Source of the DNA: Gemmatimonadota bacterium
GTDB lineage: Bacteria > Gemmatimonadota > Gemmatimonadetes > Longimicrobiales > Gaopeijiaceae
DNA: 37,206 nt
Direction: 5' to 3'
NCBI GenBank assembly: GCA_007132965.1
Contig: SLNQ01000168.1
Span: forward strand, 1-37,206
The notes under the pieces were generated by a model. It was not told the origin of the DNA. It made no database searches and saw only the letters and a list, made by a program, of their open reading frames with translations. Shown here piece by piece: positions 7,594 through 16,054 of this stretch. A program made the translations under genes and the position numbers. Numbering within the stretch: the stretch's first letter is position 1; the number at the start of each line of letters is the position of its first letter.

Positions 7594-8976
7594 ATGGGCG
7601 ACCGAACGGACCTCATCGGCACCCGACTGGAGGCCTTCCGGGACGAGCTCTTCGACTTTCTGCGCATTCCCTCGGTGAGCGCCCGGTCCGAACACCGCGA
7701 CGACACGAACCGGGCAGGCCAGTGGGTGGTGGACCAGATGGCCCGGGCGGGCCTCGAGGCCGAGCTCGTCGGCACCGAAGGGCATCCCATTGCCCTGGGC
7801 GAATGGCGAGGAGCCGGAGACGACGCGCCCACCCTCCTCATCTACGGCCATTACGACGTGCAGCCCGTGGAACCCCTGCACCTGTGGACCTCCCCTCCCT
7901 TCGAACCCGAGGTCCGTGACGGCCGGATCTACGCCCGGGGAGCTTCCGACGACAAGGGCCAGCTCTTCCTGCACCTCAAGGCCCTGGAGGTCCTCCTGGA
8001 GACCCGGGGGGAGCTGCCGGTGAACGTGGTGGTGCTGGCAGAAGGAGAAGAGGAGGTGGGCTCCCCCAACCTGCTCCCCTTCGTGAAGGCGCACCGGGAA
8101 CGCCTGGCCTGTGACGCTGTGCTCATCTCCGATTCGCAGATGTTCGCGCCCGGCCGTCCCTCCCTCCTCTTTTCGCTCCGGGGGCTCAGCTACCTGGAGA
8201 TCCGGATCCGGAGCGCGGCGTCGGACCTCCACTCGGGCAGCTACGGCGGCGCCGTCCCAAATCCGGCCCAGGTGCTCGCCTCCATCGTGGGCTCCCTCCA
8301 CGACGAACAGGGTCGGGTGGCGGTACCGGGCTTCTACGACGCGGTGGTGGAGTGGGACCAGGAGACCCGGGACGAGATCCGGAGCCTGCCCTTCGACGAG
8401 GAGGCCTTCCAGGCGGGAGTGGGCGCCCGGGCGCTGGGGGGTGAGAAGGGGTTCTCCACCCTGGAGCGCCTCTGGATTCGGCCCACCTGTGAGGTGAACG
8501 GGCTGCTCTCGGGCTACACCGGCGAGGGTGCCAAAACCGTGCTCCCGGCCGAAGCCATGGCGAAGGTGAGCTGCCGCCTGGTGCCGGACCAGGACCCAGA
8601 CGAGGTGGCCCGCCTCCTCCGGGAGCACGTGGGCCGGGTGGCGCCGGACACGGTGGAGGTGGAGATCCGGGAACTGCATCGGGGACATCCCTGGCGGGGA
8701 CGACCGGATGGGCCGTACTTCCAAGCCGCCCGCGCGGCCCTTCGCCAGGCCTTCGGCACGGACCCCGTCCTCACCGGAGAAGGAGGCTCCATCCCCATCG
8801 TCTCCGACTTCGAGCGCGTGCTGGGGGCGCCGGTGATTCTCCTGGGGTTCGCTCTACCGGGCTGCAACATGCACGCGCCAAACGAGTGGTTTCCGGCAGA
8901 GCACGTGGAGCTGGGCATCATCACCCTGCTGGACCTGTACCAGCGACTGGGAACCGGCGATCCCGAGGACGGCTGA
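7594..8976 (+). CDS. M20 family metallopeptidase / dipeptidase
   Basis: TLLIYGHYDVQPVEPLHLWTSPPFEP, GRIYARGASDDKGQ, LAEGEEEVGSPNL, SDLHSGSYGGAVPNP. Confidence 0.95.
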   Translation: MGDRTDLIGTRLEAFRDELFDFLRIPSVSARSEHRDDTNRAGQWVVDQMARAGLEAELVGTEGHPIALGEWRGAGDDAPTLLIYGHYDVQPVEPLHLWTSPPFEPEVRDGRIYARGASDDKGQLFLHLKALEVLLETRGELPVNVVVLAEGEEEVGSPNLLPFVKAHRERLACDAVLISDSQMFAPGRPSLLFSLRGLSYLEIRIRSAASDLHSGSYGGAVPNPAQVLASIVGSLHDEQGRVAVPGFYDAVVEWDQETRDEIRSLPFDEEAFQAGVGARALGGEKGFSTLERLWIRPTCEVNGLLSGYTGEGAKTVLPAEAMAKVSCRLVPDQDPDEVARLLREHVGRVAPDTVEVEIRELHRGHPWRGRPDGPYFQAARAALRQAFGTDPVLTGEGGSIPIVSDFERVLGAPVILLGFALPGCNMHAPNEWFPAEHVELGIITLLDLYQRLGTGDPEDG

Positions 8977-8982
8977 AACCGC

Positions 8983-10491
8983 CTATGGACCGGGCTCGGG
9001 CCGCCCCACCATGGCGGCCGCCCTCAACAGCGCCCGGGCCTTGTTCAGCGTCTCTTCGTACTCTCGTTCCGGATCGGAATCGGCCACCACCCCCGCTCCG
9101 GCCTGCACGAAGGCCCGATCTCCGTGAACCAGCACCGTGCGGATGGCGATGGCGGTATCCATGGTCAAGCCGCCGTAACCCAGGTAACCCACCGCACCGG
9201 CGTACGGACCCCGCCGCACCGGCTCCAACTCCTCGATGATCTCCATGGCCCGGATTTTCGGGGCCCCCGACACGGTGCCGGCCGGAAAGCAGGCCCGGAG
9301 CACGTCCATGGCGGTGAGGCCCCCCTTGAGCTCCCCCTCCACCTGCGAGCAGAGGTGCATGACATGGGAATAGCGCTCCACCACCATGAGCTCGGGAACG
9401 CGAACGGTGCCGTAGCGCGACACCCGGCCCACGTCGTTTCGGCCCAGGTCCACCAGCATCCGGTGCTCGGCCAGCTCCTTCTCGTCCCGGGCCAGCTCCC
9501 GGGCCAGCGCGTCGTCCTCCGACGGTGAGCTCCCTCGCCTCCGGGTACCGGCGATGGGTCGCACGGTGATGGTTCCCTCCTCCACCCGGGTGAGCACCTC
9601 CGGCGAGGCCCCCACCAGGGTCACGCCGTCCATCTCCAGGAAGTACAGGTAGGGGGAAGGATTCAGGGAGCGCAGCGCACGGTACAGGTCGAAAGCCCCG
9701 GCCTCGAGGTGCACGTCCAACCTCTGGCTCAGTACCACCTGGAAGGCGTCACCGGCCCGGATGTACTCCCGGATCCGCTCTACCGCCGCCTCGAACTCAT
9801 CCTTCTCCATGGTGCTCCGGATCTCCGGGTCGTCCCGGGGCTCGGCGGCCAGGGCCAGAGGGGCCGGTCCCGGCGCCTCCGACAACCGTTCCACCGTCTG
9901 CCGCAGAAGTTGGCGGGTGGCCTCCCAGCGCCTGCGGAGCTCATTACGATCCAGATCGTCGGCCACCGGCACCGCCCGAATGGCCATGGCCCTTCCCAGG
10001 AGGTTGTCGATGGCCAGGACCACGTCGGTGAAGACCACCTGCGCGTCGGGCAGATCCAGGTCCCGTTCAGCCCGTTCGGGGAGGTCCTCGATCTGGCGGA
10101 TCACGTCGTATCCGAAGTAGCCGACGGCCCCGCCCCAGAACCGCGGAAGTCCGGGGACCTCCACCGGGCGCCTCTCCCTGAGCCGACGGTCCAGGTCCGC
10201 CAGCGGGTCGTCGGTCTGGATGTCCTGCCAGCCCTCCTCTGACGACCACCACTGGGCCTCCTCCCCCCTGAGCCGCCAGGCGCCGGACGGCTCGGTACCC
10301 AGGAAGGTGTAGCGCGCCCACTTCTCTCCGCCGATGACCGATTCCAGGAGGAAGCCGAAGGGAGGGCGCGCCAGCTTGTGGTAGGCCGTGACCGCCGTCT
10401 CGGTGTCGAAGAGGAACTCGGTGCGAACCGGCACGACACCGCCCTGGCCGGCCAGCTCGCAGAAGTCCTCGAACGAGGGAACAAGATCCAT
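8983..10491 (-). CDS. trpE: Anthranilate synthase component I
   Basis: ESVIGGEKWARYTFLG, AFQVVLSQRLDV, SPYLYFLEM...GASPEVLTRVE, IAGTRRRG, ERYSHVMHLCSQVEG, FPAGTVSGAPKIRAMEIIEELE; ATG at 10491. Confidence 0.93.
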   Translation of the reverse strand: MDLVPSFEDFCELAGQGGVVPVRTEFLFDTETAVTAYHKLARPPFGFLLESVIGGEKWARYTFLGTEPSGAWRLRGEEAQWWSSEEGWQDIQTDDPLADLDRRLRERRPVEVPGLPRFWGGAVGYFGYDVIRQIEDLPERAERDLDLPDAQVVFTDVVLAIDNLLGRAMAIRAVPVADDLDRNELRRRWEATRQLLRQTVERLSEAPGPAPLALAAEPRDDPEIRSTMEKDEFEAAVERIREYIRAGDAFQVVLSQRLDVHLEAGAFDLYRALRSLNPSPYLYFLEMDGVTLVGASPEVLTRVEEGTITVRPIAGTRRRGSSPSEDDALARELARDEKELAEHRMLVDLGRNDVGRVSRYGTVRVPELMVVERYSHVMHLCSQVEGELKGGLTAMDVLRACFPAGTVSGAPKIRAMEIIEELEPVRRGPYAGAVGYLGYGGLTMDTAIAIRTVLVHGDRAFVQAGAGVVADSDPEREYEETLNKARALLRAAAMVGRPEPGP

Positions 10492-10509
10492 GGTCACTGC
10501 CCGTGGCGG

Positions 10510-10530
10510 TAGAAGGCTGTTGAAGAAGTA
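10510..10530 (-). repeat. Copy 1 of a 21-bp dispersed repeat (trpE leader)
   Basis: Minus strand TACTTCTTCAACAGCCTTCTA; exact match to 27276-27296 on the plus strand. Confidence 0.85.
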
Positions 10531-10596
10531 CAGGGCGCCACCGTTGGGAGCGCCAGGGACATCCAGCGTCGGGCTCCGGGACGCTCGGAGGCCTGG

Positions 10597-10625
10597 AATG
10601 TCCCGGAGGGACCCGGCCGTGTCAA
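10597..10625 (-). promoter_or_regulatory. Candidate sigma70 promoter for trpE
   Basis: Minus strand TTGACA (10625-10620), N17, GACATT (10602-10597); about 100 nt upstream of trpE ATG. Confidence 0.5.
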
Positions 10626-12934
10626 CGTGGAGCCGAAGGTTCCGAACCATCCGTGCCGGAGCCTTCCAGCCGAAGCCGCACCGGGCCCACCGCGGTGCGG
10701 CGGAGGCCGCCGGGGGCACCGGGCTCCCGAACCACGAGACTCCGCACCTGGACATGGCCGGGTACAGGAGCCCGGGGCGGAAGGAGGACGATCACCACCA
10801 TCCGGTCCAGCGGTAGCCGTTCCAGGAGGGGCATGAGGGGATCGGCCCCCCGGGGATCAAGCCCCCGCAGGAGCAGTCCCCCCGGGACGAGGCGGCCCCG
10901 GGCCCGGGCCTCCTCCCAGAAGGCCAGTTGGAGGATCATGGCCAGGCCGGCAGTCTCGCCCAGGGTAGGGGCCCGCTCATCGATCCCCTCCACGACACGG
11001 AGCTCTCCGTCGGGGCCGAGGGCGAGACCGGAAAGACGTCCCTCCGACCAACGCCGAAGGTGATTCCCGGCCCGACGAAGGAGGGGGTGCACCGAGCCCT
11101 CCGACCCAATGGGGACGCCTCCATGGGCAGGGGCCGCTTCGGAGGCGGCACCGGCCGCGGTGTCGTCCTCCGGCGCGGTCCCGACGCGATGAAGCTCCTC
11201 GTCCAGATCCTCCAGGCCCGCACGCAGCCGCAGGGCCCGGGCCTCCAACGCCTTCAGCTCCTCGGGCCGGTCCTCCAGTTGCTCCCGTCGCCGCTTCCAC
11301 CACTGGCCGTCCTGCACCAGGGTCTCCCACTCTTCGCGCAACCGCGAGCGGAGCCCCTCTCGGGCGTCGGTCAGGGGCTGGGCGCAGGTGGGACACGTAG
11401 CCTCGGGTCCATCCAGCGACGACAGCCTTCGGCGAAGGAGGCGAGCCTGGTCCCGGTAGTGCTGGAGACGGGTCTCGGCCTCCTGCCGGTCGCTGGCCCA
11501 CTGGAGGGTTCGCGCCTCCACCTCGCCCTCGGCCTCGATCCAGTCCTCCCTCAACTCTCGCAGGGCCTCCTCCAGCTCCCGGGGAGACGATGCAGTGGCC
11601 TCCGCGCCCCCCTCGGCCTCGGAGAGAGCCGGCGACTCAGGGGACGCAGGAGGTTCGGAATCCGCGGGCCGCTCGAACGAATCCGCGACGGCGGTGGCGG
11701 GGTCGGTGGCCGCCAGCCCCCGCCAGGCATCCAGGAGCTCGCGCACCCCTCCCCCTGCCCACAGCAACCCCTCCAAGGAAGACTCATCGACGACTGGAGC
11801 GGCGGCGATCTCCTGGCCCAGCCGCTCCAGCTCGAAGGTCTCGTGGGCGGTGACGAAGTGGAGGCCGTGATCCCAGGGGTCCTGCCGCCAGCGCAGGGGC
11901 GTCGGAGCATGCGAACTCGTGTCGGACGCCCCCCCCGGCGTCGACGCGGCGTCGGCGTCCTCCCTCTGGCTGAGGGGCTCGGCGTGGAACGGCTCCGCGA
12001 TGCGGACCTCCAGGTAGGCGGCCCGACGCTGTAGCGCCTGGAGGAGCCCCGCCTCCACCCCCTCCTCGGGTCGATCGAAGCGTCCCTCCAGGCGAACCCT
12101 CAGGAGCTTGCTCTCGACCCCTCCTGGGATTTCCTCCAGCAGGTGACGCAGCCTCCGGGTCCCGGCCCCTGGGTCGCCCGCGTCGCATCGGACGGGCGCC
12201 AGGTCCACCACCGGGCGGCTGCGAACAGGGTGGAACTCCCCCTCTCCGCTTTCCAGGTCGAAGACCATGAACCCCTTCTCGTCCGTGGCCTCGGCCCAGG
12301 GGTCCCACCCGATGCGCTCCAGCGAGCCGGCGGTCCTGACCCTGGGGTGGTGAACCCGGGCGGAATGGTCTCCGCCCAGGGCCACGTAACTCCACTCCCC
12401 AGGATCCACCGCCACGTCGCCGGCATCCGGACCGGGCCGCCCCCGAAGCAGGAGGAGGTTGATGGCGGCATCCCGGTCCGGGCGCAACTCCGGCCTCGGC
12501 GGTCCCTGCACGGCCCGGTGGGGCACCAGGAGGGCGTGGATGCCGGTCTCCCGAAAGCGGACCGCCCGGGCCGCTCCTGCGGCGGCCTCGATGCCCGGCA
12601 TGGTATCGAGGACCGCCACCGGCCCGGGGTCGGCCGGCGCCCGTGGGGTGTCGCGCTCCCCGGCAATGACCAGTATCGATACGCCCGGAACCAGGGACTG
12701 AAGGGTCCGGAGGCCCCGGGTGAGGGTCAGGAAGGCGGTGGAGGGAGGATCGGGCCCATGGAAGAGATCTCCGGTAATGAGCACCAACTTCGGTTCCAGG
12801 CGAGCGGCCATCTGAATGGCCCGGTGGAAGGCCGAGGCCACGTCCCTCTCCCGGCGGTTCCACCCCCGCTCCACTCCCGGAAAGGCACGGAACCCCAGGT
12901 GCAGGTCGGAGAGGTGCACCAGGCGAAGGCTCAC
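10622..12934 (-). CDS. Fused SbcD-like metallophosphoesterase and SbcC-like zinc-hook coiled coil with C-terminal half-ATPase
   Basis: From GTG 12934: VSLRLVHLSDLHLGFRAF...LITGDLFHGPDPP...YVALGGDHSARV...GSLERIGWDPWAEATDEKGFMVFDL (SbcD/Mre11), then coiled coil with CPTC hook (11384-11395), then LGETAGLAMILQLAFWEEA... (SbcC C-lobe-like). No Walker A found. Confidence 0.7.
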   Translation of the reverse strand: MSLRLVHLSDLHLGFRAFPGVERGWNRRERDVASAFHRAIQMAARLEPKLVLITGDLFHGPDPPSTAFLTLTRGLRTLQSLVPGVSILVIAGERDTPRAPADPGPVAVLDTMPGIEAAAGAARAVRFRETGIHALLVPHRAVQGPPRPELRPDRDAAINLLLLRGRPGPDAGDVAVDPGEWSYVALGGDHSARVHHPRVRTAGSLERIGWDPWAEATDEKGFMVFDLESGEGEFHPVRSRPVVDLAPVRCDAGDPGAGTRRLRHLLEEIPGGVESKLLRVRLEGRFDRPEEGVEAGLLQALQRRAAYLEVRIAEPFHAEPLSQREDADAASTPGGASDTSSHAPTPLRWRQDPWDHGLHFVTAHETFELERLGQEIAAAPVVDESSLEGLLWAGGGVRELLDAWRGLAATDPATAVADSFERPADSEPPASPESPALSEAEGGAEATASSPRELEEALRELREDWIEAEGEVEARTLQWASDRQEAETRLQHYRDQARLLRRRLSSLDGPEATCPTCAQPLTDAREGLRSRLREEWETLVQDGQWWKRRREQLEDRPEELKALEARALRLRAGLEDLDEELHRVGTAPEDDTAAGAASEAAPAHGGVPIGSEGSVHPLLRRAGNHLRRWSEGRLSGLALGPDGELRVVEGIDERAPTLGETAGLAMILQLAFWEEARARGRLVPGGLLLRGLDPRGADPLMPLLERLPLDRMVVIVLLPPRAPVPGHVQVRSLVVREPGAPGGLRRTAVGPVRLRLEGSGTDGSEPSAPR

Positions 12935-14415
12935 GCCCCCGCCTCCACGGCGGCTTCTCCCACGTCCAGGACCACCCTCAGGTATCCCTCGATCCGGTCG
13001 GGCCATCCGGCGGCGCGTCCGCCTCCGAGGACCATGAAGGCGGGGCGCGAACCGGGCTCCGGAACGCTCCGCCTCCAGGGCTCCACCCACCGGGCGGGTA
13101 GTTCCTCGGCCTCCTCCCGGCTCACGCGGCCGGCCACATAGAGGGAAGCCCGAGGGACGTGCCGGGCCATCTCCCTTGCCCGGTCCAGGAAGGATCCGGG
13201 GGCGCCCCCGTCCTGCAGCGGCCCCAGGATGAGCACGCCGTTGGGTCCGAGGGCCGAAAGGAGCTGTTGGAGAGCGCCGGGGGGCAGCCGGAAGGCTCCG
13301 GGAGACGGCGCCAGCGCCAGGGTGTCCAGGACCACCAGGTCGAACGAGGCGGGCGGAAGGCCGTCGCGGCTGCCCGTGAGCGCCTCCTCCACCGGCACCG
13401 GGCGCAGGACCAGCCCCGCCGAATCACCATTCGACGACATCTCCCCGGATCGGACCGACGCCTGGGAGCCCACCCGGTAGGCCAGCTCCTCAACCGCCGC
13501 CAGAAGATCCTGACTGCCGTCCATGATCTGAAGTCCGGCGTCCGGGCCGGCGTCTTCCTCCCGTCTCCGGAGTGCGTCCAGGTGAAAAGCCAGGGGAAGC
13601 CGCCCCACGCCCAGGAAGAGGGCGCGGCCACCCTTCCGCCCTGTCCACCCCTCGATGCCTCGCACCAATGCCCGATCCACCGATAAAAAGGCCCCCCCCT
13701 CGGGCGTCAGCACCCCCCGGACCCTTCCCCCCTCCGTGAGCACGAAGCGGGATCGCTCCGAGCGTCCGCCCACCCAGGCCTGCAGGTACTCGGGGTCCGG
13801 AGCAGCGGCGCCGTCACGGCTGGCGAGGGGCTGTGTCCAGACCACTCCCGCCAGGCAACGTCCCTGGAGAAGAGCGCCTGTGGACGCCACCATGAGGGCC
13901 AGGAGCAGGAGCGCCGCCGAGGAGCCCAGCATGGGGAAGAAAACGAGGCCGGTGAGGAGCACGCCCGCCGCTGCCCCCAGAACCGCCGCCGGGCCATCAG
14001 CGACGGCAGCCCCCCTGCTTTGCGGGAACCGGGACAGGGCCCCCACCACCGATCCTGCACCGAAGAGAGGCAGGGCCGCCAGGAGCGCGAGGCCCAGACC
14101 CTGGCTCAGCGCCGGAGCTCCGAAGCCCGCGAACCACTCCCAGGCCATGGAGAACACCACCGCCAGGGTCACGGCCACCAGCGCCAGGAGCCACTGGCGG
14201 CGAAGCGCTTCCACCGGATCGCTCTCCCGCCGCCGAGCCCCGTAGGCCGCCCCCAGGGCCGCCGACGCCAGTTGGGTCGCCAGAACCACGACCAACGCCG
14301 GCAAGAATCCCGGGCCCCCGTAGAGGAGGAGGCCCGCCGCCACCAGCGACACGATCCCCATGGCCACACCCAACAGGAAGGGCGAGAGCGCTCGGAGCCA
14401 TCCGCCGTTGCTCAT
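12931..14415 (-). CDS. Polytopic membrane protein with C-terminal spermidine-synthase-like (Rossmann) domain
   Basis: N-terminal TM segments; soluble C-terminal part with GGRALFLGVGRLPLAFHLDALRR and FDLVVLDTLALAPS..ALQQLLSALGPNGVLILGPL. Confidence 0.6.
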   Translation of the reverse strand: MSNGGWLRALSPFLLGVAMGIVSLVAAGLLLYGGPGFLPALVVVLATQLASAALGAAYGARRRESDPVEALRRQWLLALVAVTLAVVFSMAWEWFAGFGAPALSQGLGLALLAALPLFGAGSVVGALSRFPQSRGAAVADGPAAVLGAAAGVLLTGLVFFPMLGSSAALLLLALMVASTGALLQGRCLAGVVWTQPLASRDGAAAPDPEYLQAWVGGRSERSRFVLTEGGRVRGVLTPEGGAFLSVDRALVRGIEGWTGRKGGRALFLGVGRLPLAFHLDALRRREEDAGPDAGLQIMDGSQDLLAAVEELAYRVGSQASVRSGEMSSNGDSAGLVLRPVPVEEALTGSRDGLPPASFDLVVLDTLALAPSPGAFRLPPGALQQLLSALGPNGVLILGPLQDGGAPGSFLDRAREMARHVPRASLYVAGRVSREEAEELPARWVEPWRRSVPEPGSRPAFMVLGGGRAAGWPDRIEGYLRVVLDVGEAAVEAGA

Positions 14416-14891
14416 GGCCGCACGGTCCCGTAGGCTCCCCGGTAGAAGACCAGTGGCTCGTCGTCCTGGCCGCCCCCGCAGCGCACCACCTGGCCGATGA
14501 GGAGCACGTGATCACCGGCCTCCACCTCCTTCCAGATCCGACAATCGAGCCACGCCAGGGCCTGGTTCAGGACCGGGGCACCGGTCTCCTCTACCCGGGT
14601 GGCCACCCCTGTAAAGCGGTCTTCCCTGGTGCCACCGGCAAAACGGCGAGCCACCTCCTCCTGCGCCGCTCCCAGAAACGAGAGAGCGAAGGCGCCGCGG
14701 CGCTGAAGCGACGGCAGAGACGCTGAGTCATGGTCCACGCAGACCAGGACCAGGCGCGGGTTCAGCGAGACGGAGGCCACGGCGTTGGCGGTGAACCCCA
14801 GCGCTTCCCCGTCGCCGCTCAGGCCGGTGACCACCGCCACGCCGGTGGCAAAATGGCCCATGACGTGGCGGAAGCGTTCCTCTTCGGTCAT
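14412..14891 (-). CDS. Flavin reductase domain (FMN-binding) protein
   Basis: RFRHVMGHFATGVAVVTGLSGDGEALGFTANAVASVSLNPRLVLVCVDHDSASL...FALSFLGAAQEEVARRFAG; ATGA overlap with the next gene. Confidence 0.92.
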   Translation of the reverse strand: MTEEERFRHVMGHFATGVAVVTGLSGDGEALGFTANAVASVSLNPRLVLVCVDHDSASLPSLQRRGAFALSFLGAAQEEVARRFAGGTREDRFTGVATRVEETGAPVLNQALAWLDCRIWKEVEAGDHVLLIGQVVRCGGGQDDEPLVFYRGAYGTVRP

Positions 14892-15025
14892 CCCGTCGGT
14901 TCCATGGTCGGTTATCCGCTTTGCATTACCCCTTGGTCGTAGGTAGCTTCCGGAGCGGCCCAACCGGCCCGGGTGGCGGTGGCTCCGCCCCCGCCCGCCT
15001 GCATTCGACCTCCAACTGAAACACC

Positions 15026-16054
15026 ATGCGTGCCAAGGGTTTCTTGCCCCTCATTCTCGTGCTGATGATAACCGCGTCTGCAGGGTGCGACAACGTGGAA
15101 TGGGGTGGCATGGAGATCCACGTCGAGCCACCGCCCCCCTCTCCCTCGGCGATGGAGGAAGACACCGAGGAGACCGAGGAGCCGGAGCGCCTGGAGCCCA
15201 TCACCCTCTCGCCCCTGGTGTACCTGGTGGAGCGGGCCGCGGATGGTGACGCCACCCTCCTGCCCGTAGCCCAACTCGACGGCGACGGATACGCCCCGCT
15301 CCCGGATCCGGACGAGACACCGGACCTGGTGGAGCGCTTTCCCCTCCAGCGGTGGGAAGCCGAGACCGAGTTCGTCCTCTTTGACCAGGGTGTGGTGGTG
15401 GGCCGCTTCGTTGCCGACGGATCCAGCCGGCTGGACGAGACCTTCTGCCTGGCCCGCCCCCGGGGCTCGGGAGTTCTGCACGTGCATCCCGACAGCGGCC
15501 AGCGCCAGCGGTTCCTGGCCCTTCGCCGGGACGACCTTCCCCAGGCGCCTTCCGCCCTGGCACCCTATCCGGGCCTCGAGGTCACCGACGAGCTTCGCAA
15601 CCGCTCGCTGGATGCCGCCCGCACCCTGATTCCCCGACTGGACGTGCCCTGGCCTCCCTCGGTCCTGGAGATCCGCCGGCGCATCGACGCCCTCACCCTG
15701 GGCGCCTCCCGGCGGGCGGTGGCGGCTTCCTTCGTCTTCGGAGACGACTTGCAGGTGGGCACGCCGCAACCGACGGGCTATTCGCTCTTTCTGGTCACCG
15801 CCGAGGAGGATGAGCAGTTTCGCCCCATCTTCTCGTGGTACCAGGAGGCCGGGGCCGGCCCCAAGGCTTTCCCCGGGTTTCTGGCCGCCGCCGATCTTCG
15901 GGAGGTGGGCGAGCCCGACCTTCTCCTGGAGGTCTTCGGCCAGGAGGACCGATGGCTGGCCGTGCTGGGAAGGGAGGGCGAGCAGCACAGGCTGATGTAC
16001 CAGGATCCCTGCGGGGTGGACCCGGTGCCGGGCGCCCTGCAGGATCACTCGTGA
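15026..16054 (+). CDS. Putative lipoprotein of unknown function
   Basis: Signal peptide and lipobox MRAKGFLPLILVLMITASAGCDN. Confidence 0.6.
   Translation: MRAKGFLPLILVLMITASAGCDNVEWGGMEIHVEPPPPSPSAMEEDTEETEEPERLEPITLSPLVYLVERAADGDATLLPVAQLDGDGYAPLPDPDETPDLVERFPLQRWEAETEFVLFDQGVVVGRFVADGSSRLDETFCLARPRGSGVLHVHPDSGQRQRFLALRRDDLPQAPSALAPYPGLEVTDELRNRSLDAARTLIPRLDVPWPPSVLEIRRRIDALTLGASRRAVAASFVFGDDLQVGTPQPTGYSLFLVTAEEDEQFRPIFSWYQEAGAGPKAFPGFLAAADLREVGEPDLLLEVFGQEDRWLAVLGREGEQHRLMYQDPCGVDPVPGALQDHS

Noticed and set aside
10494-10562. Classical trp leader peptide upstream of trpE
   Set aside because: The 22-codon ORF has no Trp codons, so the standard trpL mechanism is not supported; kept only as a possible coupled short ORF.
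10492-10755. N-terminal extension of trpE as listed in the ORF track
   Set aside because: The extension runs through the candidate promoter, the dispersed repeat and the end of the upstream gene; ATG 10491 gives a normal TrpE N-terminus.
14892-15025. Cobalamin riboswitch upstream of the BtuFCD-like operon
   Set aside because: Region is too short and no B12-box-like GCCACTG was found.
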